From an uncultured Flavobacteriales bacterium (GTDB lineage: Bacteria; Bacteroidota; Bacteroidia; Flavobacteriales_D; Sanyastnellaceae), in the NCBI GenBank assembly GCA_938003665.1, contig CALKYI010000044.1:1-10681 (forward strand): a stretch of 10,681 nt of DNA, in the 5' to 3' direction. The notes under the pieces are model-generated. The model ran no database searches, was not told the origin of the DNA, and saw only the letters and a list, made by a program, of their open reading frames with translations. The translations under genes were made by a program, and so were the position numbers. Of the stretch, positions 1 to 5,594 are shown piece after piece; the stretch's first letter is position 1, and each line of letters opens with the position of its first letter.

Positions 1-543
1 TTGGACCTTGTGGCGTTGAATTTCACGAATGAAGGCTTGCTCGAGACGGACTACACATATGAGTGGACTTTCCAAGATGAAGTGGTGGGTTCAGGTGCCG
101 TTTACCAAGCCACTGAAGAGGGGTATTACGAAGTGCTCGTATCCATGGTCGCACCGTGCACTTGGACCACCACCAGCCAATTCACGGTTGAGGAGGATAT
201 CTGCGAATTGACCATCCCCAACGTTATTTCGCCCAACGGTGACGGACAATGGGATGCCAAAAATGACGCTTTCATCGTTCAGGGATTGGACAGCGATCGG
301 TACGACGGAAGTACGATCCGCATCTACAACCGCTGGGGGCAAATCGTCTACAGCAGCGATGACTTTGGAAAGACTTCAGGCTGGAGCCCGGCTCCGGAAG
401 AAGCTGCGGAAGGCACGTATTTCTACATCTTGGGCATCGCGCGTGTGGACGCCGAGTTGATCATCAACGATGTTAACGGCCAAACCATCGATCAAGGGCA
501 GGGCTTCAAATACATCAACGGCTCCTTCACGCTCGTGCGCTGA
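1..543 (+). CDS. C-terminal fragment of a T9SS-secreted protein (type B, CHU_C-like sorting domain)
   Basis: The 3' end of a larger gene whose start lies left of the window; the first codon (TTG) is internal, not a start. Visible residues 1-65 look like the end of a PKD/Ig-like beta-sandwich (YEWTF..., a GYYEVLVS strand, a Cys at 53). Residues 68-180 match the gliding-motility-associated C-terminal (CHU_C) domain: the IPNVISPNGDG signature at 72-82, RIYNRWGQIVYSS at 107-119, EGTYFYIL at 137-144, and a short final strand GSFTLVR. In known members this domain directs export through the type IX secretion system and attachment to or release from the surface. The PNGDG motif is followed by a slightly longer loop (QWDAKNDAF) than the usual NDTF. 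The actual function of the protein lies in the missing N-terminal part. The stop is 2 bp before the helicase start. Confidence 0.9.
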   Translation: MDLVALNFTNEGLLETDYTYEWTFQDEVVGSGAVYQATEEGYYEVLVSMVAPCTWTTTSQFTVEEDICELTIPNVISPNGDGQWDAKNDAFIVQGLDSDRYDGSTIRIYNRWGQIVYSSDDFGKTSGWSPAPEEAAEGTYFYILGIARVDAELIINDVNGQTIDQGQGFKYINGSFTLVR

Positions 544-545
544 GC

Positions 546-2459
546 ATGAACAGTGCGGTCGAGGAACTTGGGAGACTGGCCCACGCGCTGGTTGCAGAGC
601 AGCGGGAAGAGGAGCGGCGACTGGCCGCCATACTTGAAAAGCAAAGCCTTCGCGTTCGAAAGGCGGAGGGCTTGACATGGGCGCCGGTGACCATCGAGAA
701 CCAAGGGTTCACCTTTGGTGGCCGCATCAAGCTTACCTTAAAGAAAGGCCAGAACGGCGGATTGGACGATGCATTTCGTTCTGGATCTCCCGTTCATTTT
801 TACCAAGCCAATGAGGCGGGATTGCCCGCGGATGAGCGCGCCGTTCGCCGGGGCATCGTGCGCAAAATTAGAGGTGGTACCGCCGAAGTAATTCTGGATG
901 GAGACCCCTTGGAATCTGCTGCATTGCATGAGCGATGGACCTTGGATGAGCGCGCCGATGACCGCACCTACCGGCTCATGGCGGAAGCGCTCAGTCACTG
1001 GATCAACACCGAGGATGATTCAGAAGCATCGATGCGCAACGCCCTGATGGGGCAGGGCGCCGATCGCTTGCTCAAGGAAATGCCTCCCATCGAGCATCCT
1101 TCCTTGAACCCTGGCCAATCCGCTTGGGTGGCCTTGGCGGAAGCGGCAGATCAATTGGCCATCTTGCACGGACCGCCAGGTACGGGCAAAACCACCACCT
1201 TACTCGCATTCGTTGAACGCGCAGTTGCTCGCGGGGAACGCTTGCTCTTGACCGCTCCGAGCAATGCTGCTGTGGATTTGCTCGTGAAGGGATGCGTTCG
1301 TCAGGACACAACGCCCGTTCGCATCGGCCATCCGGTTCGATTGGATGCCGATGTGGTCGAATATGGTTTGGATGCCCACGTAGAAAAAGACCCAGAATTC
1401 AAGCAGGTCAAGGACTTGCGGAAGCGTGCCGAGAAAGCGTGGAAACAGGCCAACACCTACCACCGGAATTTCGGATCAGAGCAACGTGCGGAACGCAGAG
1501 CCGCTCGGAGCGAGGCCCGATCGTTGGAGTCCGAAGCCAATGCCATGGAGGCTTACTTGTCGGAACGCATTGTGCGCACCGGTCAAGTCGTGTGTGCAAC
1601 GCTTGCAGGATGCGCTGACGATCACTTGAAGGGTCAGTCTTTTGATTGGGTCATCATCGACGAAGCTTCCCAGGCGATGTTGCCCGCGGCGTTGATTGCC
1701 ATGCAGCGTGGGCCTCGGCTCATTTTGGCTGGTGATCCGCTCCAACTGCCGCCTGTGGTGAAGAGCGACGAAGCCCAAGCGGGTGGGTTGGCGGTGAGCG
1801 TATTGGAACGGGCCATGCAGGGTGATGACAACGCTGCGGTGTCCCAGATGTTGACTGATCAATACCGAATGGCCCCAGCCATCATGCAACTCGCCTCAGA
1901 CCTGTTCTACGACGGGAGGCTGTGCGACGCCCGAGCATCTGAAGTCGCTCCTGCCGAAAACGCCGTGCAGTTCATCGATACCGCTGGTTGCGGATTTGAC
2001 GAGGAGAAGGAGCCGGTGACAGGCAGCACATGCAACCCAGACGAAGCCAAATTCTTGGTTCAGCGCTTGATGGAACTCGCTGCGGAGCACCCCGAGCATG
2101 CAGTGGCTGTCATCGCGCCGTACCGTGCACAAGTGGACGTCCTGAATCGCAGCATCGATGACGCCTGCAGCGGCGATGCGGTGCTACGGACGCGCATTGA
2201 GTGCTCCACGGTGGATGCGTTCCAAGGCCAAGAGCGGGACGTGGTATTCATTTCGCTCACCCGGAGCAATGCCACCGGGGAAATCGGTTTTTTGAAAGAA
2301 TACCGCCGCATGAATGTCGCGATGACCCGTGCCAAACACCGGTTGCTTGTCATTGGAGACGGCGCAACGGTAGGACAAGATGCGTTCTACGCTGAGTTGT
2401 TCGAATCCGCCGAATCACGCGGATTTTACCACAGTGCTTGGGAGTGGATGAGCCTGTAA
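546..2459 (+). CDS. IGHMBP2/UPF1-like superfamily 1 DNA/RNA helicase
   Basis: A 637-residue ATP-dependent helicase of the TIGR00376-type family, related to eukaryotic IGHMBP2 and UPF1; in bacteria its role is poorly defined and its substrate (DNA or RNA) cannot be read from sequence. All core SF1 motifs are present: Walker A GPPGTGKTT at 209-217, DEASQA (motif II) at 372-377, GDPLQLPP (motif III) at 396-403, QYRM (motif IV) at 439-442, VDAFQGQERD (motif V) at 556-565, and YRRMNVAMTRAKHR (motif VI) at 586-599. Residues 1-45 are charged and probably helical or coiled; about 45-110 fit the small beta-barrel seen in this family before the first RecA-like domain. A second charged helical insertion lies around 290-345 (1B/1C-like stalk region). 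The length is normal for the family and nothing is broken. Its ATG lies 2 bp after the T9SS-cargo stop with no clear promoter or Shine-Dalgarno sequence, so it may be read from the upstream transcript. Confidence 0.93.
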   Translation: MNSAVEELGRLAHALVAEQREEERRLAAILEKQSLRVRKAEGLTWAPVTIENQGFTFGGRIKLTLKKGQNGGLDDAFRSGSPVHFYQANEAGLPADERAVRRGIVRKIRGGTAEVILDGDPLESAALHERWTLDERADDRTYRLMAEALSHWINTEDDSEASMRNALMGQGADRLLKEMPPIEHPSLNPGQSAWVALAEAADQLAILHGPPGTGKTTTLLAFVERAVARGERLLLTAPSNAAVDLLVKGCVRQDTTPVRIGHPVRLDADVVEYGLDAHVEKDPEFKQVKDLRKRAEKAWKQANTYHRNFGSEQRAERRAARSEARSLESEANAMEAYLSERIVRTGQVVCATLAGCADDHLKGQSFDWVIIDEASQAMLPAALIAMQRGPRLILAGDPLQLPPVVKSDEAQAGGLAVSVLERAMQGDDNAAVSQMLTDQYRMAPAIMQLASDLFYDGRLCDARASEVAPAENAVQFIDTAGCGFDEEKEPVTGSTCNPDEAKFLVQRLMELAAEHPEHAVAVIAPYRAQVDVLNRSIDDACSGDAVLRTRIECSTVDAFQGQERDVVFISLTRSNATGEIGFLKEYRRMNVAMTRAKHRLLVIGDGATVGQDAFYAELFESAESRGFYHSAWEWMSL

Positions 2460-2460
2460 G

Positions 2461-2476
2461 AGCGGTTTATACCGCT
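2461..2476. terminator. Possible small bidirectional hairpin between convergent genes
   Basis: AGCGGT and ACCGCT form a perfect 6-bp stem around a 4-base TTAT loop, beginning 1 bp after the helicase stop and covering the last codons of the DUF4494 gene on the other strand. Position and symmetry fit a shared terminator for the two convergent genes. There is no following T-run on either strand and the stem is short, so this may be chance. Confidence 0.3.
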
Positions 2477-2958
2477 TCGGGTTCTGCAGCCAAGTCAGGG
2501 GCGCCATGCAGTGCGTGGCTACCTCCCTCTTCTTCAAGCGGGAACACCTCGGTGATTTTTTGGAAAATCACGGAAGGAATGACGAATCCAACGCCCACCT
2601 TGGACATGTGCTTGCGCACCTTATCGTAGGCATCCCGAACGTCTGTAGCCGATAATAAAATGTGCTGGTACGATTCTTTCTCCTTGCCGGCCTTTTCGTC
2701 GAGGCTCGTGAGCGCGATTTTCACCTTGAACCACTGGTCGGCATCGTCGAATCGAATCACCTCGACAAGGTTTGACTTGGTGATCTGCACAATTTCGAAG
2801 GGGCGAATGCCCTCTTGCTCGCAAATGCCGGTCATGCGTGATTCCGCTTCGGTGTAGTTGTAAGCGTCGAGGACAAAGGACTCGGTGGCTTTTACTTCGG
2901 CGCCTTCGGCATCGTGGCGGACGTATTTGACCTTGCAGGTAAACCAGTGTTTCGTCAT
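2467..2958 (-). CDS. DUF4494 family protein
   Basis: A 163-residue soluble protein with no signal peptide or membrane segment. The N-terminus (MTKHWFTCKVKYVRHDAEG), the central ADQWFKVKIALTSLDEKAGKEK segment (about residues 77-96) and the following strand and helix match what I recall of DUF4494, a small conserved family of Bacteroidota with no established function. It is an alpha+beta protein: an initial strand carrying the WFxCKVKY motif, a helix with TEAESRM, then the WFKVKIA strand. The C-terminal tail (about 140-163) is acidic and low in complexity. The ATG at 2958 is preceded 4 bp upstream by a perfect TAnnTTTG -7 box, which supports this start and suggests a very short leader. It converges on the helicase gene with 7 bp between stop codons and is divergent from pcm. 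Family assignment is from memory of the pattern, not a search. Confidence 0.8.
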   Translation of the reverse strand: MTKHWFTCKVKYVRHDAEGAEVKATESFVLDAYNYTEAESRMTGICEQEGIRPFEIVQITKSNLVEVIRFDDADQWFKVKIALTSLDEKAGKEKESYQHILLSATDVRDAYDKVRKHMSKVGVGFVIPSVIFQKITEVFPLEEEGGSHALHGAPDLAAEPEAV

Positions 2959-2962
2959 GCCT

Positions 2963-2970
2963 CAAAAGTA
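2963..2970 (-). promoter_or_regulatory. Promoter -7 box for the DUF4494 gene
   Basis: Read on the minus strand this is TACTTTTG, a perfect match to the Bacteroidota TAnnTTTG -7 element, followed by AGGC and then the ATG of the DUF4494 gene. No clear TTTG -33 element is seen about 19-20 bp further upstream. The distance to the ATG implies transcription starting at or only a few bases before the start codon. Confidence 0.55.
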
Positions 2971-3002
2971 CTGCCGGCCCTTGGCTGGGAGGCTTGGTGA
3001 TG

Positions 3003-3044
3003 CAATTCATCGATGAACAATTCATTCACAACGGGGCAATTCAC
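3003..3044. repeat. Three CAATTCA repeats with an embedded 12-bp palindrome
   Basis: CAATTCA occurs at 3003-3009, 3018-3024 and 3037-3043, all in the same orientation, spaced 15 and 19 bp. Between the first two copies lies the perfect palindrome TTCATCGATGAA (3006-3017). The cluster is in the middle of the 156-bp divergent region between DUF4494 and pcm, where a regulator could act on both. No known regulator site was recognised; the palindrome alone is expected by chance a few times per 10 kb. Confidence 0.35.
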
Positions 3045-3077
3045 ATTGGATGTTCAATAAAGGTGTGGCGGATGCCT

Positions 3078-3107
3078 TTTGTCGGCTGCCTATGCGTTGT
3101 AGTTTCA
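3078..3107 (+). promoter_or_regulatory. Weak promoter candidate for pcm
   Basis: TTTG at 3078-3081 is followed after 18 bp by TAGTTTCA at 3100-3107, which keeps the TA and TT of the Bacteroidota TAnnTTTG element but misses its last two bases. It ends 7 bp before the pcm ATG, implying a very short leader. Spacing fits the -33/-7 arrangement, but the -7 box is degenerate. Confidence 0.3.
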
Positions 3108-3114
3108 TCCTTCC

Positions 3115-3765
3115 ATGCGCGACGAGTACAAACACAAAGGCTTACGCCGTCAGATGCTGCAAGAGCTTCGTGAAATGGGCATCGAGAATGAAACCGTTCT
3201 CGCGGCCATGGATCGGGTACCGCGTCATTTTTTCTTGTCGTCAGCATTCGAACAATTCGCGTACCAGAACACGGCGTTCCAAATTGGCGCGGGGCAAACC
3301 ATCAGCAAGCCGCATACGGTGGCCCGTCAAACGGAATTGCTCCAACTTGAACCCGGAGCCAAGGTCTTGGAGATTGGCACGGGCAGCGGCTACCAGTGCG
3401 CAGTGCTCTGCGCGATGGGGTACAAGGTTTATTCCATCGAACGCCAGCGCCTTTTGTTCGACAAAGCCGGGCCACTGCTCAAATCCATGGGCTTCAAGCC
3501 CGACTTATTCTACGGGGATGGGTACAAAGGCAAAGCCGTCTTCGGCCCTTACGATGGCATCATTGTGACGTGCGGCGCTCCGGAAATTCCCGAAGCGCTT
3601 TTGTTGCAGTTGGCCGTCGGTGGGCGGTTGGTCATTCCCGTCGGTGAGGGTGATACCCAACGCATGTTCACATTCGAACGCACCGGAGAAAAAGAGTTCA
3701 GCCGTCAGGAGCACGGCGAATTCGCCTTCGTTCCGATGTTGGCGTCGCGCGCTCAAGACGCTTAG
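3115..3765 (+). CDS. pcm: Protein-L-isoaspartate O-methyltransferase
   Basis: A 216-residue cytosolic enzyme that methylates the alpha-carboxyl of isoaspartyl residues formed by ageing of Asn and Asp in proteins, using S-adenosylmethionine, and so starts their repair. Visible signatures: MDRVPRHFF at 32-40, the substrate-site loop GAGQTISKPHTVA at 58-70, SAM motif I VLEIGTGSGYQ at 84-94, YGDGYKG at 133-139, YDGIIVTCGAP at 146-156, and GGRLVIPVG at 169-177. The length is close to the E. coli enzyme (208 residues), and the start MRDEYKHKGLRRQML gives a normal N-terminal helix. All motifs are intact. It is divergent from DUF4494 and converges on yciO with a 4-bp overlap of the two stop-codon regions (3762-3765), leaving no room for a separate terminator. 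Confidence 0.96.
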   Translation: MRDEYKHKGLRRQMLQELREMGIENETVLAAMDRVPRHFFLSSAFEQFAYQNTAFQIGAGQTISKPHTVARQTELLQLEPGAKVLEIGTGSGYQCAVLCAMGYKVYSIERQRLLFDKAGPLLKSMGFKPDLFYGDGYKGKAVFGPYDGIIVTCGAPEIPEALLLQLAVGGRLVIPVGEGDTQRMFTFERTGEKEFSRQEHGEFAFVPMLASRAQDA

Positions 3766-4382
3766 AGCCACCCTTCGACGGCACCCAATCCTTCCCGAAC
3801 CACAACCGCCGATCCAACGGTGCAATCGATGACCGTGGAGGCATCCACCGAACCGTACCCACTGTCGATTACGGCATCTACCTGCGAATCGAATCGCTCA
3901 GCGATGAGTTCCGGGTCAGTAGTGTACTCAACCACGTCGTCTTCGTCGCGAACGGAACTGACCACCAGGGGCCGGTCGAGGCGCTCAATCAGCGCCAGGA
4001 GCGTGCCGTTATCGGGAACCCGGATGCCAATGGTTTTGCGCTTGCCCATGAACCACTTGGGCACGTTGTTATTGGCCGGCACGATGAAGGTATAGGGCCC
4101 CGGCAGCGCTTTCTTCATCAGTTTGAAGATGGTGTTGCTCAGCGGTCGGGTGTAACTAGACAGGTGGCTCAAATCGGCGCACGCGATGCTGAACCGGGCA
4201 TTTTTCAAAGGAATCCCTTTGAGGGCGGATATGCGTTCCAAGCCCTTCGCAGACCCCAGAACACAGGCGAAACTGTATACGGTATCTGTCGGCACAACAA
4301 TGACGCCGTCCCGTTCGAGGATTGCAACGGCTTGATCCAAGCGGCGTTCATCCGGGTTGTCCGGGTGAATCCGCAGAAGCAT
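3762..4382 (-). CDS. yciO: YciO-family protein (Sua5/YrdC/TsaC-like fold)
   Basis: A 206-residue protein of the YrdC/Sua5 fold, the family whose main members make threonylcarbamoyl-AMP for the tRNA t6A modification. Visible pieces: IHPDNPDERRLDQAV at 5-19, PTDTVY at 31-36, LPGPYTFIV at 93-101, KRKTIGIRVP at 114-123, STVID at 182-186 and VVREG at 194-198. The IHPDNP opening, the KRKTIG motif and the 206-residue length fit E. coli YciO much better than TsaC. The segment where TsaC has STSAN reads VVSSVRDEDD here, so the Asn of that signature is absent, as in YciO. The true cellular role of YciO is uncertain, and its synthase activity is reported to be weak. The ATG start overlaps the transaldolase stop (TGATG, sharing one base), indicating translational coupling; a TTG one codon upstream is a less likely start. 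An unlinked tsaC/sua5 would be expected elsewhere in the genome. Confidence 0.88.
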   Translation of the reverse strand: MLLRIHPDNPDERRLDQAVAILERDGVIVVPTDTVYSFACVLGSAKGLERISALKGIPLKNARFSIACADLSHLSSYTRPLSNTIFKLMKKALPGPYTFIVPANNNVPKWFMGKRKTIGIRVPDNGTLLALIERLDRPLVVSSVRDEDDVVEYTTDPELIAERFDSQVDAVIDSGYGSVDASTVIDCTVGSAVVVREGLGAVEGWL

Positions 4383-5038
4383 CAACCTTGGGCTTTGGCG
4401 TGATCGGCGAGGAATTGCGCCAAGCCGTTATCGGTCAATGGGTGCTTGAGCAATCCTTTGATGGCGCTCAGTGGGCCGGTCATGATGTCGGCACCGATTT
4501 CAGCGCATTCGATGATGTGCATCGTGTGGCGCACGCTCGCGGCGAGGATTTCTGTCCCGAAATCGTAGTTGTCGTAGATGACACGGATCTTCTCAATCAG
4601 CTGCAAACCGTCAGAGCTGATGTCGTCGATGCGTCCTACGAAGGGACTGACGTAAGAAGCTCCTGCTTTCGCGGCGAGAAGGGCCTGACCAGGAGAGAAA
4701 ATCAAGGTGCAGTTCGTACGGATTCCATTGTCGGTGAACCAGCGAATGGCACGGATGCCATCGGCAATCGCCGGTACCTTCACCACAATGTTGGGGTGGA
4801 GGGCGGCAAGCGCTTGACCTTCGGCGATCATCCCTTCAAATTCGGTTGAAATGACTTCGGCACTGACGTCCCCGTCCACGATTTCGCAGATGGCTTTGTA
4901 GTGAGCCTTGACGGCTTCATCACCCGTGATGCCTTCTTTGGCCATCAGGGATGGGTTGGTGGTTACTCCGTCCAGCACGCCGAGGGCTTCGGCTTCGCGG
5001 ATTTGATCGAGGTTGGCGGTGTCGATGAAAAATTTCAT
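4382..5038 (-). CDS. tal: Transaldolase, small TalC/FSA-like subfamily
   Basis: A 218-residue class I aldolase of the pentose phosphate pathway, moving a dihydroxyacetone unit between sugar phosphates. Signatures: MKFFIDTANLDQIREA at 1-16 with Asp6, GVTTNPSLMAKEG at 24-36, the Schiff-base lysine Lys87 in VVKVP, YVSPFVGRIDD at 129-139 and LAASVR at 165-170. Proteins of this size are often called fructose-6-phosphate aldolase. Here Glu61 and Phe133 occupy the positions of Gln59 and Tyr131 of E. coli FSA, the pattern of true transaldolases. The start MKFF was chosen over an upstream ATG (5056) because the extra six codons would overlap the -7-like box and are not part of the family. It is translationally coupled to yciO downstream and divergent from the DksA-like gene. 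Confidence 0.94.
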   Translation of the reverse strand: MKFFIDTANLDQIREAEALGVLDGVTTNPSLMAKEGITGDEAVKAHYKAICEIVDGDVSAEVISTEFEGMIAEGQALAALHPNIVVKVPAIADGIRAIRWFTDNGIRTNCTLIFSPGQALLAAKAGASYVSPFVGRIDDISSDGLQLIEKIRVIYDNYDFGTEILAASVRHTMHIIECAEIGADIMTGPLSAIKGLLKHPLTDNGLAQFLADHAKAQG

Positions 5039-5042
5039 GCCG

Positions 5043-5050
5043 CGAAAGTA
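5043..5050 (-). promoter_or_regulatory. Promoter -7-like box for the transaldolase-yciO pair
   Basis: On the minus strand this reads TACTTTCG, one base off TAnnTTTG, followed by CGGC and then the transaldolase ATG. The 15-base block from the box to the ATG differs at only two positions from the equivalent block at the DUF4494 gene, which supports it being a real start signal. No good -33 element is seen. Confidence 0.45.
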
Positions 5051-5064
5051 GCACATCCCAATGG

Positions 5065-5096
5065 TTTGCTTGGTGCTTTTGGGGGTTGTATCTTGA
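5065..5096 (+). promoter_or_regulatory. Promoter candidate for the DksA-like gene
   Basis: TTTG at 5065-5068 is followed after 20 bp by TATCTTGA at 5089-5096, close to the Bacteroidota -33 TTTG and -7 TAnnTTTG elements. The expected start is near 5101-5103, giving a leader of about 8-10 bases that is A-rich just before the ATG at 5111, as is common in this phylum. One arm of an inverted repeat lies between the two boxes and the other covers the expected start point. Confidence 0.45.
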
Positions 5097-5107
5097 TAAA
5101 AAGCACC
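5072..5107. repeat. 9-bp inverted repeat in the transaldolase/DksA-like divergent promoter region
   Basis: GGTGCTTTT (5072-5080) and AAAAGCACC (5099-5107) are perfect inverted copies 27 bp apart centre to centre, about 2.5 helical turns. They flank the -7-like box of the DksA-like gene. This could be an operator for a dimeric regulator, or a hairpin-forming element. About one such repeat per window would be expected by chance, so only the position makes it notable. Confidence 0.35.
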
Positions 5108-5110
5108 GAG

Positions 5111-5452
5111 ATGGCAAACTGGACTGAAGCGGAATTGGCTGAGTTTGAGCGACGCGTTGCGACCAAGCTCGAAATCCTAGACGAGCGCATTGAAGAGTAC
5201 CGGGAATTGACCAAACCCATCCCGCCAGAAAATGCCATTGGTCGGGTCAGCCGCATGGATGCCATCAACAACCGGAGCGTCAATGAGGCGGCACTGCGCA
5301 CCGCTGAGCAGCAGAAGGCGGATTTGGTGCGGGCCTTGGATCGATTGAAGGACGATAAATTCGGGCTGTGCCATGCGTGCGGAGAACGCATCCCCATCGG
5401 GCGAATTTTGCTGGTGCCTGGGGCGACGCGGTGCGTGAAATGCGCGAGCTGA
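5111..5452 (+). CDS. TraR/DksA-family zinc-finger protein, short form
   Basis: A 113-residue protein with two helical coiled-coil-forming stretches (about 5-35 and 55-82) and a C-terminal C4 zinc finger: Cys87, Cys90, Cys108 and Cys111 in LCHACGERIP and TRCVKC. DksA-type proteins enter the secondary channel of RNA polymerase and alter initiation, often together with ppGpp. The connecting tip reads IGRVSRMDA (43-51), as in the short TraR/DksA-like proteins I know from other bacteria, rather than the DxxDxA tip of E. coli DksA. All four cysteines are kept, unlike many Bacteroidota DksA-like proteins. The start MANWTEAEL was chosen because it fits the family and follows the promoter candidate; the frame stays open upstream to 4901, but that part lies antisense to transaldolase. 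A regulatory effect on RNA polymerase is inference from the family. Confidence 0.88.
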   Translation: MANWTEAELAEFERRVATKLEILDERIEEYRELTKPIPPENAIGRVSRMDAINNRSVNEAALRTAEQQKADLVRALDRLKDDKFGLCHACGERIPIGRILLVPGATRCVKCAS

Positions 5453-5515
5453 TTCCGGGTCGTGGCAACGATTGTGTACAAGTCAGGAATTTTGTTTGAA
5501 ACCTCGCATACGAAA

Positions 5516-5534
5516 GCCGAGAACGGCGCGTTTT
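5516..5534 (+). terminator. Very weak terminator-like hairpin after the DksA-like gene
   Basis: GCCG (5516-5519) and CGGC (5524-5527) form a 4-bp GC stem with an AGAA loop, followed 3 bp later by TTTT (5531-5534). It is the only terminator-like structure I see in the 142-bp gap after the DksA-like gene. The stem is short and the T-run brief. Confidence 0.18.
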
Positions 5535-5560
5535 AGGCGGTGAACGGCAGTGTGTCCGAC

Positions 5561-5568
5561 TATTTTTG
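5561..5568 (+). promoter_or_regulatory. Promoter -7 box for the lipoprotein-sugar transferase pair
   Basis: TATTTTTG is a perfect match to TAnnTTTG and is followed by TGGC, the same pattern (box, one base, GGC) seen at the DUF4494 and transaldolase genes. The expected start is near 5573, about 20 bases before the chosen GTG. No clear -33 TTTG lies at the expected distance. The box falls inside the longest possible reading frame of the lipoprotein, which argues against starts upstream of it. Confidence 0.5.
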
Positions 5569-5594
5569 TGGCCTCGCTGTTCAAAGCCAAATCC

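Noticed and set aside
3050..3568. A 172-codon plus-strand frame overlapping pcm in another frame
   Set aside because: It is Ser/Arg/Asn-rich low-complexity translation lying over the conserved pcm motifs.
4322..4849. A 175-codon plus-strand frame across the yciO/transaldolase junction
   Set aside because: It is antisense to two well-supported genes and shows no recognisable motif, promoter or family resemblance.
4901..5110. A 70-codon N-terminal extension of the DksA-like protein
   Set aside because: It lies antisense to transaldolase and crosses the divergent promoter region; the family start and the promoter candidate both point to the ATG at 5111.
5550..5594. A 15-codon N-terminal extension of the lipoprotein starting at GTG 5550
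   Set aside because: It contains the perfect -7 box TATTTTTG, and the GTG at 5595 alone gives a normal lipoprotein signal peptide.
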